A DNA stretch of 64,000 nucleotides from Symsagittifera roscoffensis (lineage: Eukaryota; Xenacoelomorpha; Acoela; Convolutidae): positions 72,973,465 through 73,037,464 of the forward strand of contig NC_087064.1 of NCBI RefSeq assembly GCF_963678635.1. The letters are read 5' to 3'. Each line of letters opens with the position of its first letter. Position 1 is the first letter of the stretch. Positions 32,079 to 47,000 of the stretch are shown one piece after another. The notes under the pieces were generated by a model. The model had not been told where the DNA came from, searched no databases, and saw nothing but the letters and a program-made list of their open reading frames with translations. The position numbers and the translations under genes are program-made.

Positions 32079-35000
32079 CTAAAGCAGGATTGAAGAAAAG
32101 CTTTCAACTAGGGTTTCTAAATAACATCAATAGTAAATTGATTCGTGCTAACACCACATTCAACATGACGAGCTAAGCCAACGTGAGCAGCTTATCCATA
32201 TTCAACAGAGCAACTTAATTAATCATAGTATTTCTTATCATGTTGCAAAACAGCTGGATGTAGTTAGAAAGATTAACAAACAGTGCAGAGAAGATGTAGC
32301 TACTGTCGCTGAGTTGCGACTAGCATAGAGGAAAACCATTTGCTTCTCCATAAATGTAACTGATTTTGACTGGTAAGACTTAAAAACCGTCGAACTCAGA
32401 GATAAAAAAAATGACACCATTCACCATAAGAGGAATTCATAACATATTATCTGCAACGGGTGCTTATCAGCCAAAATGTAGCAGAATATATCAACCAGCC
32501 AAACAAACATGAGCTAGGCGAAAATTACGTCATTCGAGTAACAACTTGTAACGGTTACATAATTGTTACATTATTATCATGTAACAGCTCCGTATTTTCG
32601 GCTGGATTATATGGTAGCTGGTTATACTTCGGCTGGTTTAAACAATCTGCAATGCTTCTTCAGTAAGAGCAAAAATGTTAATGCAGTTAAAACAATTTTT
32701 TTTATTTTAATTTGAATATGGACTTAGAAATATCGAAACGACACTATAAGACTACACAACGAGCCAAGTAGAATCTGCGCGCGCATGAGACTTGAAAATG
32801 GGAAATTGAAAGAACAACAAGCCAAAGAACTAATAGTTTTCAGCTAGCACCAATAGTTTAATTTAAAAAAAATCAAAACCTTGAAAGTAGCTTAGCGAAG
32901 TGGCCGACGTGTTCTCCCTGATATGTGGTGACCTTGAACTAGTCGCTAGTCCCTCCCCTATCTGAGCTGCTACCCTCCTCCAGCTGGGCCCAATCGCCGA
33001 CTGTCTTCCATCGCTTACCAAATCGTCTGGGTTCAAATGTCTGCCTCCCACGCCCCTGTGTCTCAGCGAGCCCTGACTCGGACCCTTGTTGAATTCTTCT
33101 TTTGCTAAAATTGACATGCAAATATCCAAACTATATCCTCTTCTGGAGATTGGTGATTAGAGTGAAATTTTCCCCGAATACCATCCAATGAACAGAAACA
33201 GTTCAATTTAAGTGCTCCTTTAAACCCAAGACAAATTGTGTCCAAATTCCTTTTTCATGGCCGACCTCCACCAACCAAACAGCTTCTATGTTGCGTGAGA
33301 ATAACTTTTAACACTATAAACTCTTTTGCCAAATCTTTGGGTCCTTAAGTACTATTTTATGAGTCAGTTACTGCCAAAAAAATCGCCTGCTGCGCAAAAA
33401 GTTTTGCTAACCGTGGCCATTTTAGGGTTTCAGCAGGGCTCAAAATTTTCCAAATGGCTAGCCTAAAAAAGGCCATCAATTTTTCAAAAAACCACCCCTC
33501 CGTCAAAAACTGTTGCTCAGGCCACTTGTGGATTATCATAAATGTTTCCTAGCCCAACCCCCTAAACCATTTAAATCTAGCGATCAATGCCGCTGAAAAT
33601 ATTTTCCTATTTGCAATTCAAAGTTTTTCCAGCCTTTCAAGTTAATAACCTGTTACTTTTCGTTAAACCGATTTTTAAATTTTTTTTATTTTGAGGCAGG
33701 ACTACTTATTTCTAACATGACTTCAAATCAACTATTCTCCGAATCATTTAAGGATATTAAGAAATGTCATTTTGAGAGTCAGTCAACTTCTATTGATTGA
33801 CATCATCACTACTTTGTCAAAACAGTTAGTTTACCACTATTTATGTATTCAACCAAGATAAAGTTTAGTTAAGATGTGTCATTTAGTTAATATGTACAAT
33901 AGGATAGTAGAATAACAAAGACGAAAACAGGACTACAGATTCATCATTGCAGACAACACGATGTCAGAGCAAATGGAAAGAGCGAGAGGGTGAGAAAGAG
34001 AGTTGGGGAAGGGGAGGGGAGGGGGAAGCTAGAGGGGCCCCCTCTCAGATGATATACTCACAGCTGGTACCAGCGGTGTCGTAGATTTGGTCCTCAAGGG
34101 AGGAAAAATAAATCTCCTCTTCCTCCTCCTCTTTGTTGCTACCTACATATGAGGCATGCAGGGGTCGGTGGCAGTTGCCACAACAATTAACTGATCGAGG
34201 GGAAGGAGGGCTCTCTAAAGTTACCAACTCATTCATACAATGATACTATGCCAAAGTACTCGTAAAATTAACCACATTATGGTTTACAAAAAGTACCCCT
34301 AGCAAATAGTAAACAAATATAGTTTTCTTTTCATTACAATTGATGCTAAAAACAACACGATCATCGTCATCATCATCATCATCATCATCATAGTCAAATA
34401 GCTTAACACCGTCATCTTGAATTTACCGAATACACCGTCATCAACAACTGTTAAACGTAAATTTAGCTTTAATTGGTATTAGGTTTGAAGTGGCCGCAGT
34501 TGAATTTTAACTAACTAGTAATAGGATTGAAATTGTCAAAAAAATAAACAATACTTAACATTAAACTGAATCAAATTTTCAGAGTATACGAATTGTTGCT
34601 TAAATTTATTGGTTAAGTCGAAAGCACAGTCAAAGCCAGAAAAGCTGCTTGCCGTACAAGTTGCAAAGAGCCTGAACAGTTATTGCTGCAAAAAAAATAA
34701 CATAGCCAACACACATATGGAAAGGAGTCAATGAACGCAAAAAAATGAAAAACTGACTTTTTAAGTATTTGAAAAAACTTCAGAATTTCAAACTAAATAA
34801 TACCTGGCTTTACAGCTCTTTGAATTTCAATACTAGTTTATGATTGACATTTCTTGATCAAATAAACTCAATATGAGAAAAATGGATCAAAAAGCAAAAT
34901 TTGAAAATTTGATTTCGCAGGGAAATATTAAATTTAAAATTCACTTTCGAAACAATAAGTTGTTCACATTTTTTCGCTCCACTTCCAAATTCGTATTAGG

Positions 35001-38000
35001 AGAACGCAAATTACCTAATTCTTAGGTAGTAGATAAGCAACAGCTATACACTGCATCGAGAAACTTTGTGAATAAATCGAGACATGCAGTGTCGAGATGT
35101 GAACAAATTTCGAGGTGCAATATAAGCTGTTGCTTATCTGGTACGAAATACATGTGTGACAGATCAAACAAAACACACCATTTCATAAAGTCTTCGCACT
35201 AACACGCAATTTTTTCTTTGTAATTTGTTTTGGTTGAACGATCTAGGAAAGATATTGCACTAGTGTTTTAACACAGAGGCAAAGCTGCGCTTTGCAAACA
35301 CTCGCAAGAAAACAACAAAAAGCGGCTCTATACAGTGAAATAAAGGAAAGGTAAAAATAAGCCTTGAAAATTAAATAGTCTGCTGTGGCGGATTCGATCG
35401 AGCGATAGGGAAATTTAGAGTCCCCTGTCCTCGCATCTGCGCTTGGGCCCTTGACAATTTAGAACACAGAGGCGAAGCTATGCTTCGCAAACACTTGCGA
35501 GAACACGACCAAAAAGCAGCTCTATCAAGTGAAACAAGAAAAAGTAGAAATTAGCCTCGAATTAGCAAAAATTCGGCTACCTATAGGATTCGAATCTGCG
35601 ACCTGCAATGAAGAGATTTCGAGTCTCACGCACTATCCACTCAGCCACGCAAGCTTAACAACCGACAAATACTTGTCACCAACATAGCAGCTAAATATGC
35701 TAATTAATTGCCAAATCGATTCAGCAAAAGTGGCACCAAATACAAATAGACTCAATTTTGCAAGTAAAAATTTGGAATATAACACATTGAAGGCATCCAT
35801 ACTAACTTTGTTTATAACAAATCGCAAAACATAAAGCCACATTATGTATAAATTATGCATTTCAAAAACTGCAAGATATAATGTTATTTGAAACAAATCA
35901 TTTTTTTTCTGTTCATTTGAGTAATTAAAAAAGCACTAAATAAGTTAAGTTATTACTATTCGACATGCTATGAAAAAGCAGTAAATGTGCCCTAAAAAAG
36001 GCACCAATATTTGCGAGTTACGTTGGAAAGAAGGTTCGTACTAATACACACGCTTCGCAAGTAAAAAGACTAGCCAAAATTACAGCAGCTGCATATGCTA
36101 AGAAATTGCCAATGCTATGCAACAAAAGTGGCACCAGATACAAACAGACCCAAATTTTGCAGGTATTAATTTGTAACATCTTTAATCCATCTTGTATCAC
36201 CCAGTACAACGTGTCTTAGTTGTACCTACCTGATGTTTTGAGAACTAAGCAAAGAAATTAGTAAAATAGTCAATTTCAAACCCCCATAACTTTACAAAAT
36301 CAACGCAAGTGGAACATCTTTTGAATTTTCAGCTCAGTGCATTGATAGCTTCCTTCCAGATGCTATGAAAAATCCATTTAGAAACACCGGTTAGAAAGTC
36401 GAATATTAAGCGCATAAAACACCAGACCGAGCACAAACCTTCAATGAAACAAAAAATTAGCTATTTCTTTGAATCGCCTGTTTCCATACACTGATTTTTT
36501 TGAACAACTTCAACTTTCAAACTTTAAATTAAAAGTTATATAATTTTAAAGCTTTTTGAATTTGAAGAACAATTTATGATGGATCAAGTTTTGATAAAAT
36601 TGTGGAAATTACGCAATTTGAAAGAAGTGGAAATAACAAAAGATATGAGTAAAATTTGGAGCATTAACAAATTTTAGAACTTTTAAAAAAAAAGTACCAC
36701 GATCTATATAAATGCTTTCACAGCGTTCATCGACATTTTATGCGTTAAGCTAAACCGAAGCATTTCAAAAAATAGACAGAATTTATCAAATTGCATAAAA
36801 TGGAGCACTGGATATTTCTTATTGGTCTTTTAGCAGTAATACAACCGCATGTCATAATCGCCTGTAATTTAGATATATTTCAGCAAATTGCCAAAATTTC
36901 AGTGTGATTTCCAGAAAAGAATTTTCCAGAAATGTATTAAAATTATAGCCAACGGAAGATGGTAAAAGTGAACAAAAACTAAGAAAACCCAAAAAATGAA
37001 TCAAACAATTTTCAACTTTCGAATAAACAAATAAAAAAACTCTTTGAATTGCAACAATTTATTATCGACAATTTTTGATAAAATTAACCCAATTTGAGAA
37101 ACCTGAATCTATCGTTAAATTTTATATTCCGCTGTAAACTTCAAACATAGCCAACAGACTCTTGGTAAAGAGTCAATAAACGCAAGTAAACAAAAAAAAC
37201 ACATTTGTTTTTTTTTTCAAAGATCCCAGCCCTCGGTATTTGAAAAGATAGATAGCTTAAAAGCTCTTTCAATTTCAAGAACAATTCGAAGAAACAAATT
37301 TATGATTGAATTTGTTTTGATAAAATTAACCCAATTTGAGAAAACTGGATTAATAGGTAAACTTTTAATTTCGCTGCGAAATCTGAAAAAATAAATTCTA
37401 TTTTCGAAAAAAGAAGTTAATCGTGTTTTTATGATCTTAACCTTTTACTGTTCAATAGTGGAGTTTGCCTTCCTTTAAGCAAAAAAAATGAACTTGAAAA
37501 GAAATCAGAAGTCGGGCCGCGAAAAAGTAATTTGAGTCTGAACAAACTTCAAGACTCTTCCTGAAACAAAGTCATCGCGACCTATATAAGAATCCGAATT
37601 ACGTTAATCGACCCTTAAAAACTACAAAGCCGAAGCAGCACTTGCCAAACACATGCAAAAAACATCAAAAAGAAGGTTTAAAAAACAAAAGAAAGTTTAA
37701 AAAGGTCAAAAAATAGGAAAAGATGAAAAAACTAATGAGTTTTGAAAAAAGAGCCCTGTTTTCCAGTTCACCGCCGTATATAAATTGTGGTACTGACGCT
37801 TATAGAAGTCATATTGCGCATTTTAAACTTTTGTTAAATAAACTGAGAGATAAAATTTCTGACACAGAGGTGAAGCCGCGCTTGCAAACAAAGCGAGAAA
37901 ACGAAAATAAGCTATAAAAATGAACTAGCGTGTACCGCACCTCCGGTGCTTCAAATTTTCAAGAACTCAAAAAACTATTCTTTGAGTGTACTCTGACAGC

Positions 38001-41000
38001 ACCCAATTACAGGGTTCGTAATTAAAATTTTGCAAAGTTTTTTATTCAATTTTTTTAGACAAATTTCTCAGAACCATAAAATTTTGTGAAGTTTTATATA
38101 AAATCTTCGAAAAAACTAAAATGAACTAAGAAACGTCACATCTGGGAAACTGAAAGCAATTGAGCAGTCGCATTTGGACGCAAGATTTGCAACTCCTGAG
38201 AGTAACTTAAAATTTTGTAAAATTTTTCATTCAATTTTTTAATCCAAATTTTGAAAAACCATAAACATTTGTGACATTTTTTTATATCTAAGTTTATAAT
38301 GAATTAAGAAACGTCACATCTGGGAAACTGAAAGCAATTGAGCAGTCGCATTTGGATGCAAGATTTGCAACTCCTGAGAGTACCCTCACAACACCCAAAT
38401 ACAACGTTGGAAAATTCAAATTTTGAGAAACTTCACCTTAAGAAGTATTTTTTTGAAAACCAGAAAAAATTCACATTTCAAAAACTACCGAAATTTGAGC
38501 AGTCTTTTTTATGGCAATATTCGCAATCTTTGAAAGTATACAACTACAGGGTTGGGAATTTAACTTATTTTGTAATTTGAGTTTTCTGAAAATTTCCAAA
38601 AAAATCGTCTTATCTCTTAAACAGAAATGATTTGGGCATTTTTTATTGGAGGCCGAACTTACAACCCCTGAGATTACTCTGATAGCCCCCCAACTACAGG
38701 TTAGGAATTTCAACCTTTGAAAAAAGAATTAATTCAATTTTCGTGAAAATTTTTTTGAAAAAATCACAAAAAACGTCATATCTGGAAAACTGCAAGATTT
38801 TGAGCAGTCCTGTTCAGAGGCAAGTTTCGCAACCCCCTGAGACTATCCTCAAACCTCAAAGGCTCCAATGACGGCAGGATTGATATCTTCAAAGTTTTGG
38901 AACTTTTTAACATTTAAGCTTTTTTTGAAAATTTCGGAGAAAATCATAAAAAACGTCATATCTCGAAAACTACAAGGATTTGAGCAGTCATATTGGGAGG
39001 CAAAATTCGCAATCCCTGAGAGCACCCTGACAGAGCCTAACTACAGAGATGAGAATTTCAAGTTTTGCGAAATTTTTTATATCTAATTTCTGAAAAATTT
39101 TGAAAAAATCCAAAAAAAAAACGTCATCTCGAAAACTACAAGGATTTGGTTATTCATATATGGAGGTCAGAATCGCAAAACCTGGGAAAACTCTGACAAA
39201 ATCCAACTATTGGGTTGCTAATTACAAACTTGATGAATTAAAAACTGAATTTAAACGGGAAAATTGAAAAAACACCTTAACCATTGCAATATACGATATA
39301 GCTTAAACGTGAAAAAATTCATTTGTTAAACATGCAAAACTAATACGTTGATAAATCTTAAACATGGCGAGATAGTGAAGCCCGCATTTAACTATAAAAT
39401 AGATAATAGATAAAATTTAAAAAATTAGGCGACGGGTAGACCGACATAATCAAATTAACTTAAAAAGCAGGTATACAGACAGACTTAATTTGGCCTCGAA
39501 CAAAAAAATACTGAAACATTAATGACCGTGCGAAAAATTTTCTTAAGCATTGCAAAATATGATATAGCTTGAACATGAAAAAATTCTTTCGTTAAACATG
39601 CAAAACTATTATGCTTAAACATGGGAGATAGCTGTCACTCGCATTTAAATATAGTATAGATAGAAAGATATAGATAGATAGATATAGATAGATTTACAAA
39701 AGAAAAAGAAACAAGTAAAAATAAGCCTTGAAAAATAAAATTAATTCTGTGTCGATTAAATCTACGATCGAAAGATTTGAAGTCGCGCGTCCTCGCATCT
39801 GCGCCACATGACTCGCATCTGCGCCAATATTTGCGACTTCGGTCGAAAAAAAGAACGTCCGTACTATTACACTACACTCGAATGTGTAAATACTAGATTT
39901 TTACTTATGTAGAGTTGAATGAAACAAATATCTTTCTTCTGTTTAACGCATATGCCATTAAACGGGAATTTGAGCTTCCCGTTGAAATAAGCCACCAAAA
40001 GCAGCACTAATTATTGCCACTAGGTTGGTAAAAAGTAGCCTTGTATTATCACACAACGCTACGATTGTGTACAAACCCACTTTCGAAACTAGAAGTCGTA
40101 CGCGTTTTTTCCGCCGTTTGTAGATCGCAATTTTTTTTTAATTTTTAGCAAATGACCTAAATGATAATTCAGAAATGCATTAATAAATATGAATGCACTT
40201 CTGCAGTTATTAGAGCACTTTGTTCTTCAACACTTAATAATCAGTTACGAAATGCAGGTATAACGGAAAAGTGCCTTCTATTCGTTTGACATTGAGCTCC
40301 GATTGTCAAATGAATTGCAAAAGCGACCTAGAAAAAAATGTGCACTTCTTTTCATTAACATTACTGGCAAAACCGAGTAGAGTAGCCTTGGAATCCAAGT
40401 GAGAAAACTGACTCAAAAATGTTAATAAGGAAAGTTTGAAAATCCCAGTTGGTCATCATCACCCAAACAACTTAGAACTTCAGTGCATAAGGTGATGAAA
40501 ATTGTTACCTTTTCTGAAATCAGCCAGACCCTGGGGTGTTGACAATGTTGCTGAAAACTCTGAAGTCTTCAATGAGGCTTTCCCAGACGACACACTCCTG
40601 GTATACACAGTATTGCTGTGATTCGCGTCGAAAACTTGCTTCTTCTGGAACACAGCGTTTTGCTTTCTCAAGTGATTATTGGAGTTGTGATGCTGCTGCT
40701 GCGCTGAAATCAAAGATGACCTCTCCAAATCCTGCGTTACGAAATGTCGAGGACCGTTTACATCATCTGAAACAGAAAACAGCTATCTTTTCACATATTT
40801 TATTATGGTACACAGAAACCATGTGATTCAAGACTTCATGATATCAGCGAAAGTTTTTCACAAACGTTCAAAAAATTGAGCATTTGAACCAAGTTCTACT
40901 CACAAACATACATAACGCACCGTTTAAGTTTGAGTTTCCAGTAGCTTGTACAACTGAGTGCGAGGATCTTCTGCCGACATTCGAATGCATGGCGAAGTCC

Positions 41001-44000
41001 TCAAATCCCGGCGGCACATTTTCATCCTGTTCATAACTGGATTCCCGACTCTCAGATGATGCAGGTCTACTCCAAGTGGTGCCAGTTTTAGGACTGTTTT
41101 GTGCAATTCTCACATCTGGAAAACAATCAATATAACTTTTTTAACGTAGTATTATTGGAAAAAAATGTTTTTGCAAAACTTATAGGCAACAGTCATAATA
41201 AGGTGCGCGTTAGACATTTCACTTACTTGGATTGAAATTTCCATTTTGGTTTGAAAAATTCTCAATAGCATCTCTCTGTTCGCATCTTTTCAATCTCCCG
41301 TCAGAGCCAAATGCAAACTCTCCGCCACTGTATAGACTTCGCGAATTCCCTCTTTGCACGGCTGGCGTGAAACTATTTCCATTCACACTTTCTTCGTCCT
41401 CGACCAAATATCCACTGCTTTCGTCACTTCCACCGACCGAACTTTCATTATCCGAAGCAGCCTCTACATTTCGTCTGTGACGCAACGAGCTCACATTCTC
41501 GTCTCCATTCGCTCGAGACGAAGAGCTACTATCCATAAATGGCAATTGATTTGCTCTCGACGAACGAGTACTCGTGTCCGCATTGCGACACCCAAAGTTC
41601 CATCGTTGCGGCAATTCGGGAGTCGAAAACCGCGAGGAGCTCTGGTCGTCCATGACTTCAGATCCGGTCGGCGAATCTTTGTCTTCAGCTGCCGCGACAG
41701 AGTGCTCTTCTGATTCTTCGTTTTTAAACCCTTTACTACCTTTCCTGCCATTGGTCTTTGATTGAACGCAGTTTCTAGCTCTTTTCTGTCTTTGCTTTCT
41801 CGTTAAATGAATAGTCTCAGTGTAGGTCCCTCTCGACTTTTTCTCCGGCGATAACGTAAACTTCTCTTTTTTGCGAGCAAACAATTTTTCAAATAAAATC
41901 CAAGTAAAAAAAGTAAAAAACGACTTGAACAGAAATCTAAAGCAAGAAAAGATGATGCGAACTATGTACATTATTAAATTGACCATCCGCTTGACAATAG
42001 CGAATAATTGTGAAGGAAACGTCTTGAAAATGAAAAAGAATGCCAGAGATAAAATATTGAAAATGGGCTGAATGTAAAACATTTGCGTGAACGCAGACAG
42101 GAATCGTTTTATATTTGGCGGCTTCTCTCGGGATACCAGGAACCGTTCTCTGGCTTCGATGGTGACTGCTGGTGCATCTACCTTTGAGACGACTGCCACA
42201 GGCATCCTGAAACAATGGAACGGATTCCTCTTTATACACCATCCCCCTCCAACCATTCTTTTACGAACATTTATTCCCTACAAGTCACTTTTTTATTTGA
42301 TTACTCACGAAAAAGGCAAAAAATTGCACGACTTAATTTTAAAAAAAAGCAAACAGAATTCTATATATTACAATGCGACGAGGCAGACAGGCTTATTTTA
42401 CACTTGTTTTTTTTTCTGGTTTGGATCTGTAATTTAAGATTTCAGCACGAAAGGCAAATTCTCGTGACTGTCATTGAACTTGGCTACCAAAGCGTATGAC
42501 ATTCTTGTCTAAAAATTTGAGAATCTAGCAAGCAATCTTAGTATTTAGAACGCAATTTGAACCCAAAATTTAATATTTTGGATAACTTGTAACTATTATT
42601 TCGACAGGGATTGTTTAGACTGTGCACCATAAAATTACATCTCTTTAAACCAAAATTTTGAAATAAATTTCTCACCTCTTTGTAGATACATTATCGGTCG
42701 ACTTCGCCACACGAGACAACGAACTCTTTCCACTTGGTTCTTCATTCGTAGCCTTAATACTCGAAGCAGAAAGACCAAAGTTCAACAGGAATCCCTTAGT
42801 CCCGTCTGGATTCACAGTCTCCGTCAAGTAATTGTCCACAGCCGAATGATCATCATGAACTGACATCGACAGGTCTTCAACTGACTCGTGCTTTCTTCCC
42901 ACCACGTTTTTGTCATGGGCTCCATTATGATGTGATTTCAAATTTGACGCTGATTGTTGATTCCATTTTCCATGTGCGTGAAATTTATCTTTGTTCATAT
43001 TTCGCACGTTAACACACGGACTGCCATTTTGAGACGTGGTCGAGTTACAGTAAGTGTGCATGATGAGCTTTTTCGCGTCATAGTATGACGTAATCATTGC
43101 CCCGAAGAAGAGGGTGATCATTGAGAGCACGACCGCCGAGTAGAGATATCCCTCCCATGGAGCACGGGGCACCTGTGCCGCACATTTAGGGATGAATGTG
43201 AAGGGAACAGTAGCGACGAGGTGGAACAAACGTGGAGTGCTCAACTCCATGTCCAGAAATATCTGAAGTTCCGCTTCCACTTTGGTCAACGCAAAGTCTG
43301 GATGAAAACTGAAACCGAAAAACTAATTGGAGCAAGATTTAAACAATCGGACATTTTTTTGCGTTTGATTCAAATGAGATTTTAAACAAGAGTTTACCAA
43401 ATTATTGCAGGATTGAGTGATTAAAAATGGGCAACGCATTCTCTTCTTAGATCTTGAAAGACCAAAATCTAAAATCTTCTCAGATCTATTTTTTTCAACT
43501 AGAGCACTTAATGATAACTGAAAAGAACATAGTTTCTCAAAAAAATTAACAATTTGGCTAACCAATGCAAGTAAAAAAGAAAGCTTTCAAAATATTCCAG
43601 ATGTCGAAAGAAATTCAGCCGCAGAAAATTTGAGATCTCTATTCGAACCATAGACGAAATTCATTAAGATGGACCTTTCCTTACATTTTAATCAATTTGA
43701 AGACCAGTTTAACAAGAAGTACAAACAGTTTATCCAACGTCGATCGACCCATGAAAATAAACAGCAATAATAAAACGAAGAACACCAAATATCTAAAAAG
43801 ATAAAATAAAGCAGAAGTCTTCAGATTGGAATATCTATCTCTTAATTAGTTAGAAATAGCTGGATCTCAAAAACAAATTTTTCTATTTGTTACAAAACAA
43901 GTTCAAAATTGAGGCCCACGTAAATAGCCCAAAGAAAATCATAAATACCTCGTAAATATTTTACCTTCCAAAAACCACTAATTTTTTAAAAGAAAGAAAA

Positions 44001-47000
44001 TGTGGTTCAAAATGGAATAAAAGAAAGACACGTCATTCTTTTTTTAGTTATTTATTTTCTACAACCTCGCTAATCGTACGTGGTGGTATAAATACGGTGT
44101 TAGTGAAATGGGTATTTTTGCGTTTACTTCTATCCACCATGGCACGTATGTTCTGTCTACTGCTTCCGGTGGTTTGTGAGGGGGCAAATTGAACGCACTG
44201 ATGATACCTCTTCTCTTCCAACAAAAACACAAATAATCTGAGACGGAAAGCTATGAACAAAGAAAAGCAAATATTGCCTTCTGCTTGACAAATCCCAAAC
44301 AACTCCTGAAAATGGTTAATTGACGATATTGCTTTAAAATCATCGCTACAACACAAATACATATCTAAAAAAAACAGTAGTCACCAGATAAAAAGAGGAC
44401 ATTAAGTTATTGGCTAACGCACACCACAACAGGAAACGCAACTAAAACTAAGCTGCCAATGTGTCCATTTAATCAGAAAACGTTGAGCAACTTTTGAACT
44501 TTTAATTTGAACTATCTATCAACAGGAAAGTAAGAAATTGGGAAAAATAAAGGAAATTGATTGGATTTCAACCTGTCACACTTAACTTCCTATTGAGTAA
44601 ATCTACTTTTGTTCTACTTTTCCTTAAGGTATCGAAGACCATGTGAACGATCCCTCAGCAAATAAAAGACGAGTAAAAACAATCATAGTCATGTCAATTT
44701 TCGCCCCCTATAATTGGCAGGGCTGGTCAATAAAAAACAGGGGTTGTTTTAAACAGTGTTTAAAACTGTTTTAAACACTGTTTAAAACATGACTCAATTT
44801 TAGTGTTTTAAACAGTGTTTCATGTTTCGACTGCGAGGGCGCAATTATTACGCAATTTAACTGGCAGCTGTTACTTGATTCATCCAAATTAACACGTACA
44901 GTGCAGTTCTTTCAACAAGCTATCAAGTGCCCACCAACTCAATCTGCTTGCGAAAGACATTTACCCGACATCAGTGGTAAAAAAAGTGATCACAGTCGCA
45001 AAACTCTTTCGAATTGCGCATTTACCAAAGGCCTGGCTAGAAAGTGTCGAAGGCGCGACCAAGGCGCCTCTTCCAAGTGACGTTAGATGGAACAGCTGCT
45101 TAAAAACACTTAAATGGTCAGTAACGTTTTTATATAATTTAGTTATATTGTTTTCAGGTGTTTTTGAGCGTTTGTATCATGTGTTTTGTGTGTTCCAGGT
45201 ATGTCAACAACTGGCAAAAACTGAAACAAGTCGTGGACGCGCATCAGACGGATTTTAACGCTGGTACATACGCCGAGGCCGCAAAAGTCATGTGGAAGGG
45301 GACCTCAGGAACAGCCTTTCCTCAGAGAAAACTGAGAAACTAGCATTTTGTATGCGTTGCTTGAAAAAATAAATTCTTGCAAAAAAAACATGTTTTAAAC
45401 TGTTTAAAACGTTTAAAACAGTTTTAAACGTTTTTTTTAAAAAAAAACATATTTTGACCAGCCCTGATAATTGGTGAGGGATCGTTCTTAATGGTCGGCA
45501 TTGATATGACAAAAGCCTATTGACAAAAATTAGATTTGAGTGTAAAATTGAGCTTAGCTTCAGTCAGTTCTGATATAGAGACAATAATAACTCTACATTT
45601 TTTGTACGCATGTTAAATTAGTTACACAACAATTGAACTTTTTCAACACTGATTGCAACAAAAATTGTTTAAAAACAGCATTATTGTTCATATTTGTACT
45701 ATTATTCAATTGTTCGTTGCAACTATTAGTTAATAATTCAACGACAATTGCCATATCGAAACAAAATTTCCACAAAAACTTTGGGTGTATATTACAAACA
45801 TTTTGTTGTATTTGTAAAATGTCACCCAGATCTGAACATTACCTGGTTGCCGTGCCGATATAAGCTTCTTTGATAACTTATCAAATAGATTGATCAGTTA
45901 TCTACAGAACGAATTAAATGATGGCTTGCATACCGTACTCTTTCCTGACGATACCAAATAAATCAATCTATCAATCATTCCATCAAGATTGCAAGACCAA
46001 ATGAATAACATCTACTATTGGTCTTTCAGTGATCGGGTGGTTTTCAATGTACAAGCGGTAATCATAAATTTAATGGGACGAATCTATATCTATATATAAG
46101 TCTTCTCATTTGAATAGAGAAACAGAGCCAACAGACAGTTCGAAAAGAGTCAAAGAACACAAGTTAACAGAAAAAATTACTAAAATTTGGATTTCAAAGA
46201 AAAAATAGATGTTTTAAAGCTTTTTGAGTTTCTAGAACAAATTATGCTTAGCATTTTTTGATAAAAACAAGCCAATTTTAGAAAATTTTTGTTTCGTGAC
46301 CTTTAAACTTTCGCTGTTCATTAGTGGAGAACCCAAAATCTTCTTCTTTTGACAACAGGGCAGTATAAATCAAGTGGCCGGCGGTTCTTTTTTTTTGAAA
46401 AGATAATTACAACCTGAAAGGGGTTTGAACTAAATTTTACTTAAAATTGAAGAAGCTTTGAGAAGAAGACACTGCTATGGTATCTCCCTCTACAAATGAA
46501 GATCCTCTGAAGTAGAAATTCCGTGGACTGTTGTTTACTGAGAAAAAGTCTTAAGTCCGATTGCAATACCCTTGCTTATCTTATCGCACGGATAAAAATG
46601 ATCGAAAGCAACTTGGAGGCTAGTTTTTCCTTAATTGTTTCTCAGCATGTTAAATCATTCGTCAGAGAGCTTTCATTTCAACTAGCGTGTAACGCACCTC
46701 CGGTGCTTCGAATTTTTACTAACTCATAAGAAACCGCATATTTTGAGAAAAAAAACAGATCTGCATCCTTTGAGTGTACCCTGACAGCACCCAATTACAC
46801 GGCTGGTAGTTCACTATTCAAATTTTGAAAAACCATAAATTTTTTGAAATAAATATATCAAAAGTTGCTTGAAAAAATTTAAAATGCACTAAGAAACGTC
46901 ACATTTCGGAAATTTAAAATAAAGGGCTATCGCATTTGAACGCAAGACTTGCAAGTCCAGAGAGTACTGTCATAAAACCTAACTACAGGTCTAGGAATTT

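Noticed and set aside
31499-32176. Plus-strand frames opposite the last TMEM131 exon
   Set aside because: Mirror frames of a real minus-strand exon.
35580-35656. A tRNA-Ser gene on the minus strand
   Set aside because: Good A and B boxes and a CGA anticodon loop, but the sequence continues into a body shared with two other copies, so it is a SINE head.
37861-39460. CRISPR-like array
   Set aside because: Units are long, diverged and contiguous without unique spacers, and the genome is eukaryotic.
44048-44362. 104-codon minus-strand frame in a TMEM131 intron
   Set aside because: The neighbouring exons already join in phase and no family similarity is seen.
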